DNA of 64,000 nucleotides from Bradyrhizobium sp. WSM471 (GCF_000244915.1 NZ_CM001442.1:1984001-2048000), one strand, 5' to 3'. Counted from the stretch's first letter, positions 17,940 through 27,082 are shown. Translations and numbers: made by a program. Notes: generated by a model from the letters alone, not told the origin.

Positions 17940-19376
17940 TCAGTGACCGCCATCGGCAGGCGCTGCCGCGGCGATGGTGGTTGAATTGTCGCCGTCAGCA
18001 GGCGCGCCGCCGCCATTGACGGCGGTCTGCAAGTCGGACTGGGCGAGGAAGAATCTTTGCCTGGCGTCGATTGCGCCGCGCAGCGACGCGAGCCGCTGCC
18101 GCGCCTCGGTGAGCAGCGCGAAGATATCGACCTGCATGCTGGAGAAGCGGAGCTGCATCTCCTCGGTGATGATTTTTCGCAAGGGGATGATCTCGCGCTG
18201 ATAGTGGCTGGCGATGTCGTAGCCGGAGCGATAGACCCGATAAGCATCGCGCGCCTCGGAGCGTACATTCACGGCGCGCTCGGTCAGCCGATTGAAGGCG
18301 AAATTGTAGGTCTCCGCCGCCTGCCGCACCCGCACCTCGCCGCCGTCGAAGATCGGGATCTGGAACTGGACGTCGAAGCCGCGCTCGCGGAACGGCGCGC
18401 CTTCCGGATCCCGGGTGCGACGGGAGATGCCGGCGAGATCGAGCAGGGTCACGAAGCGCGTCGCCTCGGTGAGGTTCAGCGACTTCGCCAGCGCGGTGAG
18501 CTCGAGCCGCGCGATCTGAAGGTCGATGCGATGGGCGACCGCGTCGGCTTCGATGGACGGCAAGGCCTGCGGCCGGCGCGGCAGCGGCGGCAGCTGATTG
18601 GGCAGGCGGAAGTCGAGGCCGCCGTCCCACAGTCCCATCAGCCGGGCCAGCTTTTCGCGCGCGCTCGTCGCCGTCTGTCGCGCGGTGGCGAGGTCGGCGG
18701 TGGTCTCGGCGTAAAACACCTGCTCTCGGGCCTGATCGAGCTTGTTGATCGAGCCGGTTTCGCCGAGCTTGACCGCGAGCTGCGCGGTCGATTCCGCCGT
18801 CGCCTTCGCATCCGTCAGCAACGCCGCCATCTCGTTGCCGCCAACGGCGCGCCAATAGACGCGGCGGACGTCGGCAGCAAGCCGCAACGTCGCCAGGCTA
18901 GCTCGCAATTGCGCCTGGCGAAAACGATCGCGGGCGATGTCCGAGCGGAACGGCAGGGTGGCGAGCGCGAGGATGTCGCCGACAATTTGACGCTCGATTT
19001 CGCTGGCGCCGTTGCCCGAGATCCGCGAGACCGAGAACACGGGATTGGGCGGCAGGCTCTGCTCGACGAGATCGGCCTCGGCCAGCGCCAGCTCGTTATA
19101 GGCGGCCTGAAGCCCCTTGTTGTTGAGCAGTGCGATCTGCACGGCGGTCTCGGGGTTGAGTGTTCGCGAGAGCAGTTGGCGAACGCGCGCGTCGACCGCG
19201 CCGGCTCCTTCGGTTGTTCGCACAAAGGCGACATCCTTGTTGATGGCCTGGCTCGTCAACTCCGAGACGGCCTTCATCCCGCTGTCGGGCGAGAAGGCGG
19301 CGCAGCCGGCAAGTCCGGGCGCGCAAAGGCCGAGCGCAGCGAGAACGTAAAGGCGTCGCGCGAGATGGTGTGTCAT
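17940..19376 (-). CDS. TolC/CusC-like outer-membrane channel lipoprotein
   Basis: This 478-aa protein has a lipobox (GLAGC, Cys about residue 25). It has the duplicated outer-membrane-efflux repeat with long coiled-coil helices, for example LNNKGLQAAYNELALAEADL at about 85-105 and FNRLTERAVNVRSEARDAYR near 365. The family forms trimeric channels for RND pumps. No inner-membrane pump or adaptor gene is in the operon. The channel may therefore serve a pump encoded elsewhere or take copper proteins directly. It overlaps neither neighbour: 9 nt from the lipoprotein gene and 13 nt from the oxidase gene. Confidence 0.9.
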   Translation of the reverse strand: MTHHLARRLYVLAALGLCAPGLAGCAAFSPDSGMKAVSELTSQAINKDVAFVRTTEGAGAVDARVRQLLSRTLNPETAVQIALLNNKGLQAAYNELALAEADLVEQSLPPNPVFSVSRISGNGASEIERQIVGDILALATLPFRSDIARDRFRQAQLRASLATLRLAADVRRVYWRAVGGNEMAALLTDAKATAESTAQLAVKLGETGSINKLDQAREQVFYAETTADLATARQTATSAREKLARLMGLWDGGLDFRLPNQLPPLPRRPQALPSIEADAVAHRIDLQIARLELTALAKSLNLTEATRFVTLLDLAGISRRTRDPEGAPFRERGFDVQFQIPIFDGGEVRVRQAAETYNFAFNRLTERAVNVRSEARDAYRVYRSGYDIASHYQREIIPLRKIITEEMQLRFSSMQVDIFALLTEARQRLASLRGAIDARQRFFLAQSDLQTAVNGGGAPADGDNSTTIAAAAPADGGH

Positions 19377-19385
19377 GGCGCGCTC

Positions 19386-19670
19386 CTACCGGTCTTGCTT
19401 GGGTTGCGGCGCGACGCTCTCGTTGCGCTCGCGCCATGGTGCGGGCGTTGCTGGCCGCAAGCTGGTGTAGGGCGCAATCGTCGAACGATAGCTGGCGCGC
19501 GCGACCTTGGCCGCGGGATCGGCAGGATCAGCGCCGGGGACTTGTGTCGTTGCCGGCATGCAGCCGGACAACCCCAATGCCGTCGCGGCCAGCAGCGGCC
19601 AAATGAATCGAAAGTGTCGTCCCCGCGCTGTGGATGCAGCGGCGGACTTCGCCCCGGAAAGCGTAAGCAT
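19386..19670 (-). CDS. Small lipoprotein of the copper operon
   Basis: The 94-aa product has a hydrophobic segment with a lipobox (ALGLSGC, Cys about residue 37), then a polar Pro/Ala-rich tail with YRSTIAPYTSLRPATPAPW. The unusually long n-region suggests translation may start further in, but no better ribosome site is seen. It is not recognised as a named family. It sits between the His-rich protein gene and the TolC-like gene, only 9 nt from the latter. A role at the outer membrane with the channel is an inference from position. Confidence 0.72.
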   Translation of the reverse strand: MLTLSGAKSAAASTARGRHFRFIWPLLAATALGLSGCMPATTQVPGADPADPAAKVARASYRSTIAPYTSLRPATPAPWRERNESVAPQPKQDR

Positions 19671-19749
19671 GAGTCATCCCTGATCTGTCTGGAGACCACA
19701 GGTTCGCGCGCGCGGATGCGCGCTCGGCCTGACGTCGTCGCGCGTCAGA

Positions 19750-20193
19750 TCAGGCGATGGGAGGGCGGTAGAGCAGGGGCGGCGCCGCGCTGTGCAGGCT
19801 GGCCACGATCTCGGGCGAGCAGGCGGAAACCGGCTGAAGCGGCTTTGCGACGCTGGGCAGGTCGGCCGGCAACGCGCTCACGCACATCATCGCGCAGCAC
19901 GGCCCCGGCGTGCCCTTGCCATCGTGATGATGCGGCGCGGGCGCGTCCTGCGCGGCGGTCTGGTGATGCGCATGCGGCCCGGCGTGGTCATGCGAGGCGC
20001 CGTCATGCGTGTGGCCGGCCTGCATCTGGTGATGCACCGGCACGAGTTCGGCGGGGAGCGCGTCGTCGAGGCACGGTGCTGGAGCGCTACCCCAGGCGAG
20101 GCTTGCGGCCGGCGCGAGCACGCAGAACAGATAGGCAAGGGCAATGATGCGCCCCACCCTGATCCGCATCGATCGTGTCAGTCGCAGCAACAT
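19750..20193 (-). CDS. His-rich exported protein, first gene of copper operon
   Basis: The preferred start, ATG 20193, gives 147 aa; ATG 20169 is an alternative. A signal-like hydrophobic segment (IIALAYLFCVLAPAASLAWG, about residues 15-34) is followed by a His/Asp-rich run (GHTHDGASHDHAGPHAHH, then APHHHDG) and CCAMMC. His clusters and a Cys-Met motif are typical of periplasmic metal buffers. It resembles small DUF2946-like copper-associated proteins but I do not assign a family. As the promoter-proximal gene it may be the first metal buffer made on induction. Confidence 0.7.
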   Translation of the reverse strand: MLLRLTRSMRIRVGRIIALAYLFCVLAPAASLAWGSAPAPCLDDALPAELVPVHHQMQAGHTHDGASHDHAGPHAHHQTAAQDAPAPHHHDGKGTPGPCCAMMCVSALPADLPSVAKPLQPVSACSPEIVASLHSAAPPLLYRPPIA

Positions 20194-20344
20194 TCCGCCG
20201 ACATACGCTCCGCGCGGCCATGTTGCACACGCAGATTGCAAATTAATGGCAAACCGCGCGTTCGCCAAGCTCCTTCTTACCGCAGTGCACCGTGCATGCC
20301 CAATATCGCGCCACAATGCTTGACCCTGTGGCGATCCGCGGGCC

Positions 20345-21610
20345 ATGGTCCCGCCCGTGCACGCGCCAAATCAATCAGGACAGACACCTGAAGCATTCAC
20401 GCCTGATTCGCGTCAGGCCTGGATGCGCCTCGTCATTGCGCTTCTGATCGGCTCGATCGGCGGCGTCGGCATGTGGGCGATCGTCGTCATGATTCCCGCG
20501 GTGCAGGCCGAATTCTCGGCGACGCGCGGCGCGGTGTCGCTGGCTTTCACCCTGATGATGTTCGGCTTCGGGCTTGGCGGCGTCATCGCCGGCAGGATCA
20601 CCGACCGGTTCGGCATCGTGGCGGCGATGGCGATCAGCATCGCCTTCCTCGGCGTCGCCAACGTGCTGGCGGGTCTGTCAGTCCAGCTCTGGCAGTTCGT
20701 GGCGGCCTATTTCCTGATCGGGCTCGGCACCTCGGCGACCTTCGCGCCGCTGATGGCGGAAGCCTCGCACTGGTTCGAGCGTTATCGCGGGCTGGCCGTG
20801 ACCATCGTCGCGAGCGGCAATTATGTCGCCGGCACGATGTGGCCCCCGCTCGTGAGCACGGGCATGCAGACGATCGGCTGGCGTTACACGCATATCGGCA
20901 TCGGCCTCGTCTGCGTGAGCCTGATGACCATCCTGGTGCTGGTCCTGCGCGCGCAGATGGGCCACGACAAGGTTCACGATCATGCCAATGCAGCGCCGCC
21001 GCGGGTCGACCTCAAGCTCTCGACCAACACGCTGACGGTGTTGCTCTCGATCGCCAGCATCTCCTGCTGCGTTGCCATGGCGATGCCGCAGGTGCATATC
21101 GTCGCCTATTGCGGCGATCTCGGATATGGCGTGGCGCGCGGCGCCGAGATGCTGTCGCTGATGATGGCCTGCGGCATCGTCAGCCGGATCGGCTCGGGCT
21201 ATCTCGCCGACAAGATCGGCGGCATCCCGACGCTTCTGATCGGTGCGTTGGCGCAAGGCTTTGCGCTGGTGTTTTACCTGTTCTTCGACAGCCTGACCTC
21301 GCTGTATTTGATCTCCGCGATGTTCGGCCTGTTCCAGGGCGGCATCGTGCCGAGCTATGCCATCATCGTGCGCGAAGCGATGCCGGCGAGCGAAGCCGCA
21401 ACTCGCGTCGGCATCGTGATCTTCGCCTCCGTGTTCGGCATGTCCTTCGGCGGCTGGGTGTCCGGCGTCATCTTCGATGCGACGGGCTCCTATGCCGCGG
21501 CGTTCGCGAACGGCGTGGCGTGGAACGCGCTCAATATCGGCATCGTCGTGACGCTGCTGATCCGCTCGCGGATGAATGCCGTCAGGACCGGTCCGGGCTT
21601 TGCGACCTAG
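20345..21610 (+). CDS. Major facilitator superfamily transporter
   Basis: This 421-aa protein has 12 predicted membrane helices. The MFS loop 2-3 signature (GRITDRFG, about residues 81-88) and its second-half relative (GYLADKIGG, near 285) are both visible. The general layout fits the monocarboxylate/oxalate-formate-type antiporters, but no substrate-specific residue can be read. It is divergent from the copper operon (about 150 bp between starts) and convergent with the DUF4864 gene, whose stop overlaps by 4 bp. No catabolic gene is attached. Confidence 0.88.
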   Translation: MVPPVHAPNQSGQTPEAFTPDSRQAWMRLVIALLIGSIGGVGMWAIVVMIPAVQAEFSATRGAVSLAFTLMMFGFGLGGVIAGRITDRFGIVAAMAISIAFLGVANVLAGLSVQLWQFVAAYFLIGLGTSATFAPLMAEASHWFERYRGLAVTIVASGNYVAGTMWPPLVSTGMQTIGWRYTHIGIGLVCVSLMTILVLVLRAQMGHDKVHDHANAAPPRVDLKLSTNTLTVLLSIASISCCVAMAMPQVHIVAYCGDLGYGVARGAEMLSLMMACGIVSRIGSGYLADKIGGIPTLLIGALAQGFALVFYLFFDSLTSLYLISAMFGLFQGGIVPSYAIIVREAMPASEAATRVGIVIFASVFGMSFGGWVSGVIFDATGSYAAAFANGVAWNALNIGIVVTLLIRSRMNAVRTGPGFAT

Positions 21611-22014
21611 ACTGCCTGCCCCGCCTTCAGCAGCGAACAACCCGTGATCTTGTAGCTGCCGTCCGCCTGCTGCTCGAGCGTGTAAAGCGCTTCCCAGGCC
21701 TCGCCATTGGCATCGATGATATGGACGTGCTGGGCAATCCGGCTGCCCTCGCTCTTGCTGTCGCCAAATTCAAAGCTCTTGTGCCGATAGACCGGCGGGT
21801 AGCCGTTTTGCACCATGGACATGAAGATGTCGGGCGCAGGGAAGATCTCCCGGATCGCCGGCGCGGCGTAGGAATAGGCCACGCTCGCGTCGTCGCGGCC
21901 GAATGCCTGCTCCTGGGCGCGGATGATATCCTGTGCCGTCGCGACATCGTCGGCGCGTATTGAGATTGGACCGAAGGCGACACTGAGAAAGACCAGCAAG
22001 GCGGCGATGCGCAT
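21607..22014 (-). CDS. DUF4864 exported protein
   Basis: This 135-aa protein has a Sec signal (MRIAALLVFLSVAFGPISIRA). The mature domain, with AQDIIRAQEQAFGRDDASVAYSYAAPAIREIFP and a closing YKITGCSLL, matches DUF4864, an NTF2-like fold. Family members are small periplasmic proteins without known activity. It is transcribed alone, towards the MFS gene. Confidence 0.83.
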   Translation of the reverse strand: MRIAALLVFLSVAFGPISIRADDVATAQDIIRAQEQAFGRDDASVAYSYAAPAIREIFPAPDIFMSMVQNGYPPVYRHKSFEFGDSKSEGSRIAQHVHIIDANGEAWEALYTLEQQADGSYKITGCSLLKAGQAV

Positions 22015-22067
22015 GACAGGCTCCGCGTTGAAATCCCGGCGGTACCGATCCTAGCACATCTCGCGGG

Positions 22068-22709
22068 CTATCGCTTCCGCTTTGCAGCCGGCTTCGCGGA
22101 CTTGGCGGCCGCGCGCACCCTGGCTTTCATGACAGGCTGCACCCGCAGCCCGTCAACGAACACGTCGAGCATTCGCAGCACCGAGGATTGCCAGCCGGGC
22201 TGGTCGTGCATGTAGCACATGCCGAAGAACGCGCGCAGCAAGTCCTCGGGACTGACGTCTGCCCGCATCGCGCCGGCCGCGGCTGCGCGATCGAGCAGCG
22301 AGCCGATCGCCTTCGTCAGGCGCTCAAAGGAAAAGGCATGCAACTCCGACCCGCTCTGCACCGCGAGGGCCAGGGCTGCCACCATGCCCTTCTTGGTGGC
22401 AACGAATTCGACGCCAGAGCGCAGCCAACGCCTGAGCGCGTCGACCGGGTCACTGGCGTTCTTCAACTGCTCGGCGAGCTCGCTGAGCTGCTCGACCTCG
22501 CGCCGGTACACCGCCTCGAACAAATCCTCGCGGGTCGGGAAATGCCGGTAGAGCGTACCGATGCCGACGCCCGCACGTTTTGCGACGGCTTCCAGGCTCG
22601 CCTCCGGACCACCCGCGTTGAACACGGCCTTGGCCGCCTCGAGCACGCGCTCGCGATTGCGCACGGCATCGGCGCGGGGCTTCCGGGTCTGGTCGGTGTG
22701 CTCGTCCAT
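22068..22709 (-). CDS. TetR-family repressor, divergent from the molybdenum hydroxylase genes
   Basis: ATG 22709 gives 213 aa; the open frame to 22796 adds unrelated codons. The N-terminal helix-turn-helix (VAKRAGVGIGTLYRHFPTREDLF, about residues 38-60) is standard TetR. The C-terminal half resembles the TetR_C_33-like domain seen in many alphaproteobacterial regulators. The basic tail AKSAKPAAKRKR is Lys/Arg rich. It faces the PaoABC-like operon across 240 bp and is the likely repressor of it; the ligand could be an aldehyde substrate. Confidence 0.9.
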   Translation of the reverse strand: MDEHTDQTRKPRADAVRNRERVLEAAKAVFNAGGPEASLEAVAKRAGVGIGTLYRHFPTREDLFEAVYRREVEQLSELAEQLKNASDPVDALRRWLRSGVEFVATKKGMVAALALAVQSGSELHAFSFERLTKAIGSLLDRAAAAGAMRADVSPEDLLRAFFGMCYMHDQPGWQSSVLRMLDVFVDGLRVQPVMKARVRAAAKSAKPAAKRKR

Positions 22710-22949
22710 CCACGCAATGTAGATCACGAATTGGTTAGATTGAACCCTTACGGGGCTGCATCGCGTTGATGCGCACGGGCTTTTGACGAATTCCAAATAT
22801 TTCCCGCCGGCTCTTGTTAAGCGGAGGCTGCCTCCGTATCTTCGCTGAAGACGTTGGCCCGGATGATGTTCGGGCGGCGCATGTCAACGGCGGCCACGGC
22901 GGTGGCGCGCTGCGCGACGACTCATGTCCATATCTGATCGGAGCCTTGT

Positions 22950-23447
22950 ATGAACCACTCCATCAGCCTCACCGTGAACGGTGCGCGGCGCGATTTCGTC
23001 CTCGACGATCCGCGCGTCACGCTGCTCGATCTCTTGCGTGAGCGCCTCCATCTGACCGGAACCAAGAAGGGATGCGACCGCGGCCAATGCGGCGCCTGCA
23101 CCATTCTCGTCGACGGCAAGCGCATCAACTCCTGTCTCGCGCTGGCCATCAGTCATGACGGCGCCGACATTCTCACCATCGAGGGCGTGGCGCGGGGCGA
23201 CCAGCTGCACCCCGTGCAGGCCGCCTTCATCGCCCATGACGGATTTCAGTGCGGCTTCTGCACGCCCGGCCAGATCATGAGCGCCATCGGCATGATGAGC
23301 GAGGCGCAGGCCGGCAACGATCCCGAGCGCATTCGCGAATGCATGAGCGGCAATCTCTGCCGCTGCGGCGCCTATGCCGGCATCGTCGATGCCGTGCTCG
23401 ACGCGCAGGCCGACATGGACGAATCCAATCAGAGGCGCACCGCATGA
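22950..23447 (+). CDS. Xanthine-dehydrogenase-family 2Fe-2S subunit (PaoA-like)
   Basis: The 165-aa product carries both 2Fe-2S clusters. The plant-ferredoxin type shows CDRGQCGACTIL plus a distal NSC. The helical type shows CGFCTPGQ and CMSGNLCRCG. It is the electron-transfer subunit of a three-subunit molybdenum hydroxylase. E. coli PaoA has a Tat signal and is periplasmic; this protein has none, so the enzyme is probably cytoplasmic. The stop overlaps the next start as ATGA, showing translational coupling. Confidence 0.93.
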   Translation: MNHSISLTVNGARRDFVLDDPRVTLLDLLRERLHLTGTKKGCDRGQCGACTILVDGKRINSCLALAISHDGADILTIEGVARGDQLHPVQAAFIAHDGFQCGFCTPGQIMSAIGMMSEAQAGNDPERIRECMSGNLCRCGAYAGIVDAVLDAQADMDESNQRRTA

Positions 23448-24505
23448 AGCAATTTGATTATGTCAGGCCCGCCACGGTCGCCGAGGCCGTCGCGGCCGCC
23501 GCGCAGCCGGGCGCGGTCTATCTCGCCGCCGGCACCAATCTGCTCGATCTGATGAAGGGCGGCGTCAGCCGTCCGGATCGTCTGGTCGATGTCAGCCATC
23601 TCGACGGGCTCGATCGCATCGAGCGCCTCGCCGAGGGTGGGATGCGTATCGGCGCACTGGTGAGCAACGCCGATCTCGCGCATGACGCCGACTTTGCCAA
23701 GTCCTACCCGGCCGTCGCCGAAGCGTTGCTCTCCGGCGCATCGGCGCAACTGCGCAACGCCGCGACCGTCGGCGGCAATCTGCTGCAACGGACGCGCTGT
23801 GCGTATTTCTACGACACCGCCAGCCGCTGCAACAAGCGCGAGGCCGGCAGCGGCTGCGACGCGCGTGAGGGCGAGAACCGCACCCACGCCGTGCTCGGCT
23901 GGAGCGAAAACTGCATCGCAACGCATCCGTCCGACTTCTGCGTGCCACTGGTCGCGCTCGACGCCATCGTCGAGATCGAGGGCAGGAACGGGCGGCGCGA
24001 GATCGCGCTCGACGAGCTGCATCGCCTGCCCGGCGAGACCCCCGAGCGTGAATCGGCGCTCGAACCGGGAGATCTCATCGTCGCGGTGCGCCTGCCGTCC
24101 GCTGCGCGCGGCTTTGCTGCTCATGCGCGTTATCTCAAGGTCCGCGATCGAACGTCCTATGCGTTTGCCGTCGTCTCGGCTGCGGCTGCGCTGCGGATCG
24201 AGAACGGCAAGATCGCGGAGGCGCGGCTTGCGCTCGGCGGTGTCGCCGCAAAGCCCTGGCGCGCTCGCGCCGCGGAGGACATGCTCAGGAACGTCGCGCC
24301 CGCGGTGGACGCTTTCCAGGAAGCCGCCTCGCGCGCGCTCGCCGACGCAAAACCGTCCGGCGACAACGCCTTCAAGATCGAGCTCGCGCGCCGCATCGTC
24401 GTGCGCGCGCTGAGCCTCGCCGCCGCCGGTACGCCCGCGCGCATCCCCGCGCTGCCGGCCTCTCCCTTTGCCTCGACCTCCGGAGCCATTCATGCCCGAG
24501 CTTAA
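23444..24505 (+). CDS. Xanthine-dehydrogenase-family FAD subunit (PaoB-like) with extra Fe-S cysteines
   Basis: ATG 23444 gives 353 aa (a longer frame from 23249 is out of register with the upstream gene and is a shadow). The FAD-binding motifs are AAGTNLLDLMKGG (about residues 27-39) and ATVGGNLLQRTRC (about 107). A Cys-rich insert follows (TRCAYFYDTASRCNKREAGS plus a further Cys, and NCIATHPSDFC). In E. coli PaoB a similar insert binds a 4Fe-4S cluster, which sets this subfamily apart from ordinary xanthine dehydrogenases. The last 14 nt overlap the molybdenum-subunit gene. Confidence 0.93.
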   Translation: MKQFDYVRPATVAEAVAAAAQPGAVYLAAGTNLLDLMKGGVSRPDRLVDVSHLDGLDRIERLAEGGMRIGALVSNADLAHDADFAKSYPAVAEALLSGASAQLRNAATVGGNLLQRTRCAYFYDTASRCNKREAGSGCDAREGENRTHAVLGWSENCIATHPSDFCVPLVALDAIVEIEGRNGRREIALDELHRLPGETPERESALEPGDLIVAVRLPSAARGFAAHARYLKVRDRTSYAFAVVSAAAALRIENGKIAEARLALGGVAAKPWRARAAEDMLRNVAPAVDAFQEAASRALADAKPSGDNAFKIELARRIVVRALSLAAAGTPARIPALPASPFASTSGAIHARA

Positions 24506-26747
24506 TCTCACCAGCGCGCCCGCTCATCTGCGCCACGGCTCGAACATCGGCCAGCCGCTGACCCGCCGCGACGGCGTGCTCAAGGTCAAAGGCCAGGCGA
24601 CCTATGCCGCCGACAATCATCCGCCCGGCATGCTGTTTGCGGTGATGGCCGCCGCCAGCATTTCGCGCGGCCGCGTGACCTCGCTCGATGTCGCGGCTGC
24701 CAAGCGCCATCCCGGCGTCGTCGATGTCATGACGTCGGACCACAAGCCTGAACTCGCGATCGACCCCGAGATCAAGACCAATCCATTCGTGTTCCGCATG
24801 GAGGTGTTGCAGAGCGACGAGGTTCGCTACGCCAACCAGCCGATCGCCGTCGTGATCGCGGAGACGCTGGAGGCGGCGACGGAAGGCGCGGCCCTGCTGG
24901 CGCCGCGCTACGAGACGCTGCCCGCGCTCATCGGCCTCGATGCGGGTGAAAGTTTCGTGCCGCCGGCCGTCGGCGTCGGCAACCCCACGGAAAATCACCG
25001 CGGCGATGTCGAGGCGGGACTTGCGTCGGCCGAGAAGCGGATCGACGCGGTTTACGAAACGCCGCCGCAATATCACAACGCAATGGAGCCGCATGCGATC
25101 GTGGCTGCCTGGGACGGCGACAATCTGCAGATCGACATGCCGACCCAGGGCCTCATGCTGTCGCTGGCGCGCGTTGCCGAATTGTTCGGCATCGCGCACG
25201 ACAAGATCCACATCCGCAGTCCGTTCCTCGGCGGCGGGTTCGGCTCGAAGGGGCTCATGGCCGGTCCTCCGGTGCTCGGCATCATGGCGGCAAAGCTCGT
25301 CGGCAAACCGGTCAAGCTGGTGCTGCGCCGTGAGCAGATGTACGGGCCGGTCGGTCATCGCGCGCCGACGCGGCAGCGGCTGCGCATCGGCACCGACCGC
25401 GAGGGGCGCCTGACAGCGCTCGATCACCACGCGCGCACGGTTTCGAGCACGTTCGATGATTTCTACGAGCCTGCGGCCGATGCCTCGCACACGCTCTATG
25501 CGGCGCCTGCGATCCGCACATCGCATGATGCCGTGCGCGTCAACACCGGCACGCCGTTGTTCATGCGGGCGCCCGGCGAGGCCACCGGCTCGATCGCGCT
25601 GGAGAGTGCAATCGACGAGATGGCATGGGCCTGCGGCATCGATCCGCTCGCCTTTCGTCTGAAGAACTATGCCGACGTCGAGCCGATCACCGGCAAGCCG
25701 TTTTCGTCCAAGGCATTGCGCGCCTGCTACGAACAGGGCGCCGCGCGCTTCGGCTGGGCCAAGCGATCGCTCCAGCCGCGGCAGATGCACGACGACACCG
25801 GCCTTCTGGTCGGCTGGGGCATGGGCACCGCGACCTTCCCCGCGCTGATGTTCCAGGCCGAAGCGCGTGCCGTGCTTCGCCGCGACGGCTCCGGCGCCAT
25901 GGAAATCGGCGCGCATGACATGGGGCAGGGTGCCTGGACGGCACTGGCGCAGATTGCGGCCGACGAACTCGGGCTTGATATCGACCGCGTCGAGTTCAAG
26001 GCGGGAACGTCTGACCTGCCCGATGCCGGCATTGCCGGCGGCTCGGCACACACGGCAACCGCGGGTGCTGCGATCCACAGCGCGGGCGCGGCCGTGATTG
26101 CAAAACTAGCCGATTTCGCCACCGGCGATGAGCGCTCGCCACTGTTCGGTGCCGGCAATGCCGGCGTGATCGCGCGCGATGGCCGGCTGATCCGGCGCGA
26201 CGACGAGAGCCGCGGCGAAAGCTATTCCGAGATTCTCGCGCGCGCCGGCGTCGCCGAGGTCGAGGCGCGCGGCACCGGCGCGCCGGATCCGGCGGCGATG
26301 GAGGAGTATGCGATGCACGCCCATGGCGCGGTATTCGCAGAAGTGAAGGTCGATCCCGAGCTCGGCCAGGTCCGCGTCACCCGCATGGTCGGCGCCTTCG
26401 CCGCGGGACGCATCGTCAACCCGCGCATGGTGCAGAGCCAGCTGTTCGGTGGCATGATCTGGGGCCTGTCCTTCGCGTTGCACGAGGAAGCCATAACCGA
26501 CCGCCGCACGGGCCGGATCATGAACGCCAATCTCGGCGAGTACCATATCCCCGTGAATGCCGACGTGCCGCCGCTCGACGTGATCACGGTCGAGGAGCAC
26601 GACCCGCACGTGAACGCGCTCGGCATCAAGGGTGTCGGCGAGATCGGCATCACCGGCAGCGCAGGCGCGGTCGCCAACGCGGTGTGGCATGCGACGGGCG
26701 TGCGCGTGCGCCGCTTTCCGATCCGGATCGAGGAGTTACTGACGTAG
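24492..26747 (+). CDS. Xanthine-dehydrogenase-family molybdopterin subunit (PaoC-like aldehyde oxidoreductase)
   Basis: The product is 751 aa from ATG 24492, close to E. coli PaoC (about 730). It shows the Mo-cofactor motifs GGGFGSKG (about residue 248) and MRAPGEATG (about 358). The catalytic-Glu motif GVGEIGITGSAG is near 716. PaoABC oxidises aromatic aldehydes to acids; oxidation of aldehydes or N-heterocycles is the reasonable range here. The MocA/XdhC-type maturation factor it needs is not in the window. Confidence 0.93.
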   Translation: MPELNLTSAPAHLRHGSNIGQPLTRRDGVLKVKGQATYAADNHPPGMLFAVMAAASISRGRVTSLDVAAAKRHPGVVDVMTSDHKPELAIDPEIKTNPFVFRMEVLQSDEVRYANQPIAVVIAETLEAATEGAALLAPRYETLPALIGLDAGESFVPPAVGVGNPTENHRGDVEAGLASAEKRIDAVYETPPQYHNAMEPHAIVAAWDGDNLQIDMPTQGLMLSLARVAELFGIAHDKIHIRSPFLGGGFGSKGLMAGPPVLGIMAAKLVGKPVKLVLRREQMYGPVGHRAPTRQRLRIGTDREGRLTALDHHARTVSSTFDDFYEPAADASHTLYAAPAIRTSHDAVRVNTGTPLFMRAPGEATGSIALESAIDEMAWACGIDPLAFRLKNYADVEPITGKPFSSKALRACYEQGAARFGWAKRSLQPRQMHDDTGLLVGWGMGTATFPALMFQAEARAVLRRDGSGAMEIGAHDMGQGAWTALAQIAADELGLDIDRVEFKAGTSDLPDAGIAGGSAHTATAGAAIHSAGAAVIAKLADFATGDERSPLFGAGNAGVIARDGRLIRRDDESRGESYSEILARAGVAEVEARGTGAPDPAAMEEYAMHAHGAVFAEVKVDPELGQVRVTRMVGAFAAGRIVNPRMVQSQLFGGMIWGLSFALHEEAITDRRTGRIMNANLGEYHIPVNADVPPLDVITVEEHDPHVNALGIKGVGEIGITGSAGAVANAVWHATGVRVRRFPIRIEELLT

Positions 26748-26790
26748 CCTGAGGCCGCGGGCCGGCGAGGCGGTCTCGCTCCGTCGGGTG

Positions 26791-26943
26791 CTAATGCAGC
26801 TTCTTGCGAAGAGCCCTGAGCGCTTCTCGCTGCGCCTCGATGTAGTTCGCGATGGCCTTGCGCAGCTCCTCCGAATGGAGCCTGTCGCTGTCGCGCTGCA
26901 CTTCATCGAGTGCAGCCTCTGCATTTGCGAGCGTGATCTTCAT
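26791..26943 (-). CDS. Small helical protein, 50 aa, unknown
   Basis: A 51-codon frame starts MKITLANAEAALDEVQRDSD and ends ALRALRKKLH. It is rich in Ala, Glu, Arg and Leu with heptad-like spacing and looks like one long amphipathic helix, with no membrane segment or Cys. It occupies the centre of the 335-bp gap 26748-27082 and is the only minus-strand frame there without rare codons. An AGGG stretch lies 8-12 nt upstream. The function is unknown. The even charge pattern favours a real protein over chance. Confidence 0.55.
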   Translation of the reverse strand: MKITLANAEAALDEVQRDSDRLHSEELRKAIANYIEAQREALRALRKKLH

Positions 26944-27082
26944 AGCGAGCCCTGTTACGAAGCGGCTCCGGAAAGCGGAGGCTGCTTGGCTATGGCTCGA
27001 AACATATAGAGGATCAGGTTGCGGAAATTGAGATGGCTCAAGCTCCGTATGATACCGGTGGCCCGTGGGATCGCGGATAACT

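Noticed and set aside
18057..20147. 696-codon plus-strand frame across the copper operon
   Set aside because: Antisense of three genes with lipobox or metal motifs; no start signal.
20194..20344. CueR-type operator in the copper operon promoter region
   Set aside because: No MerR-family 19-bp-spaced promoter with an ACCTTCC-like dyad could be seen; the regulator is unknown.
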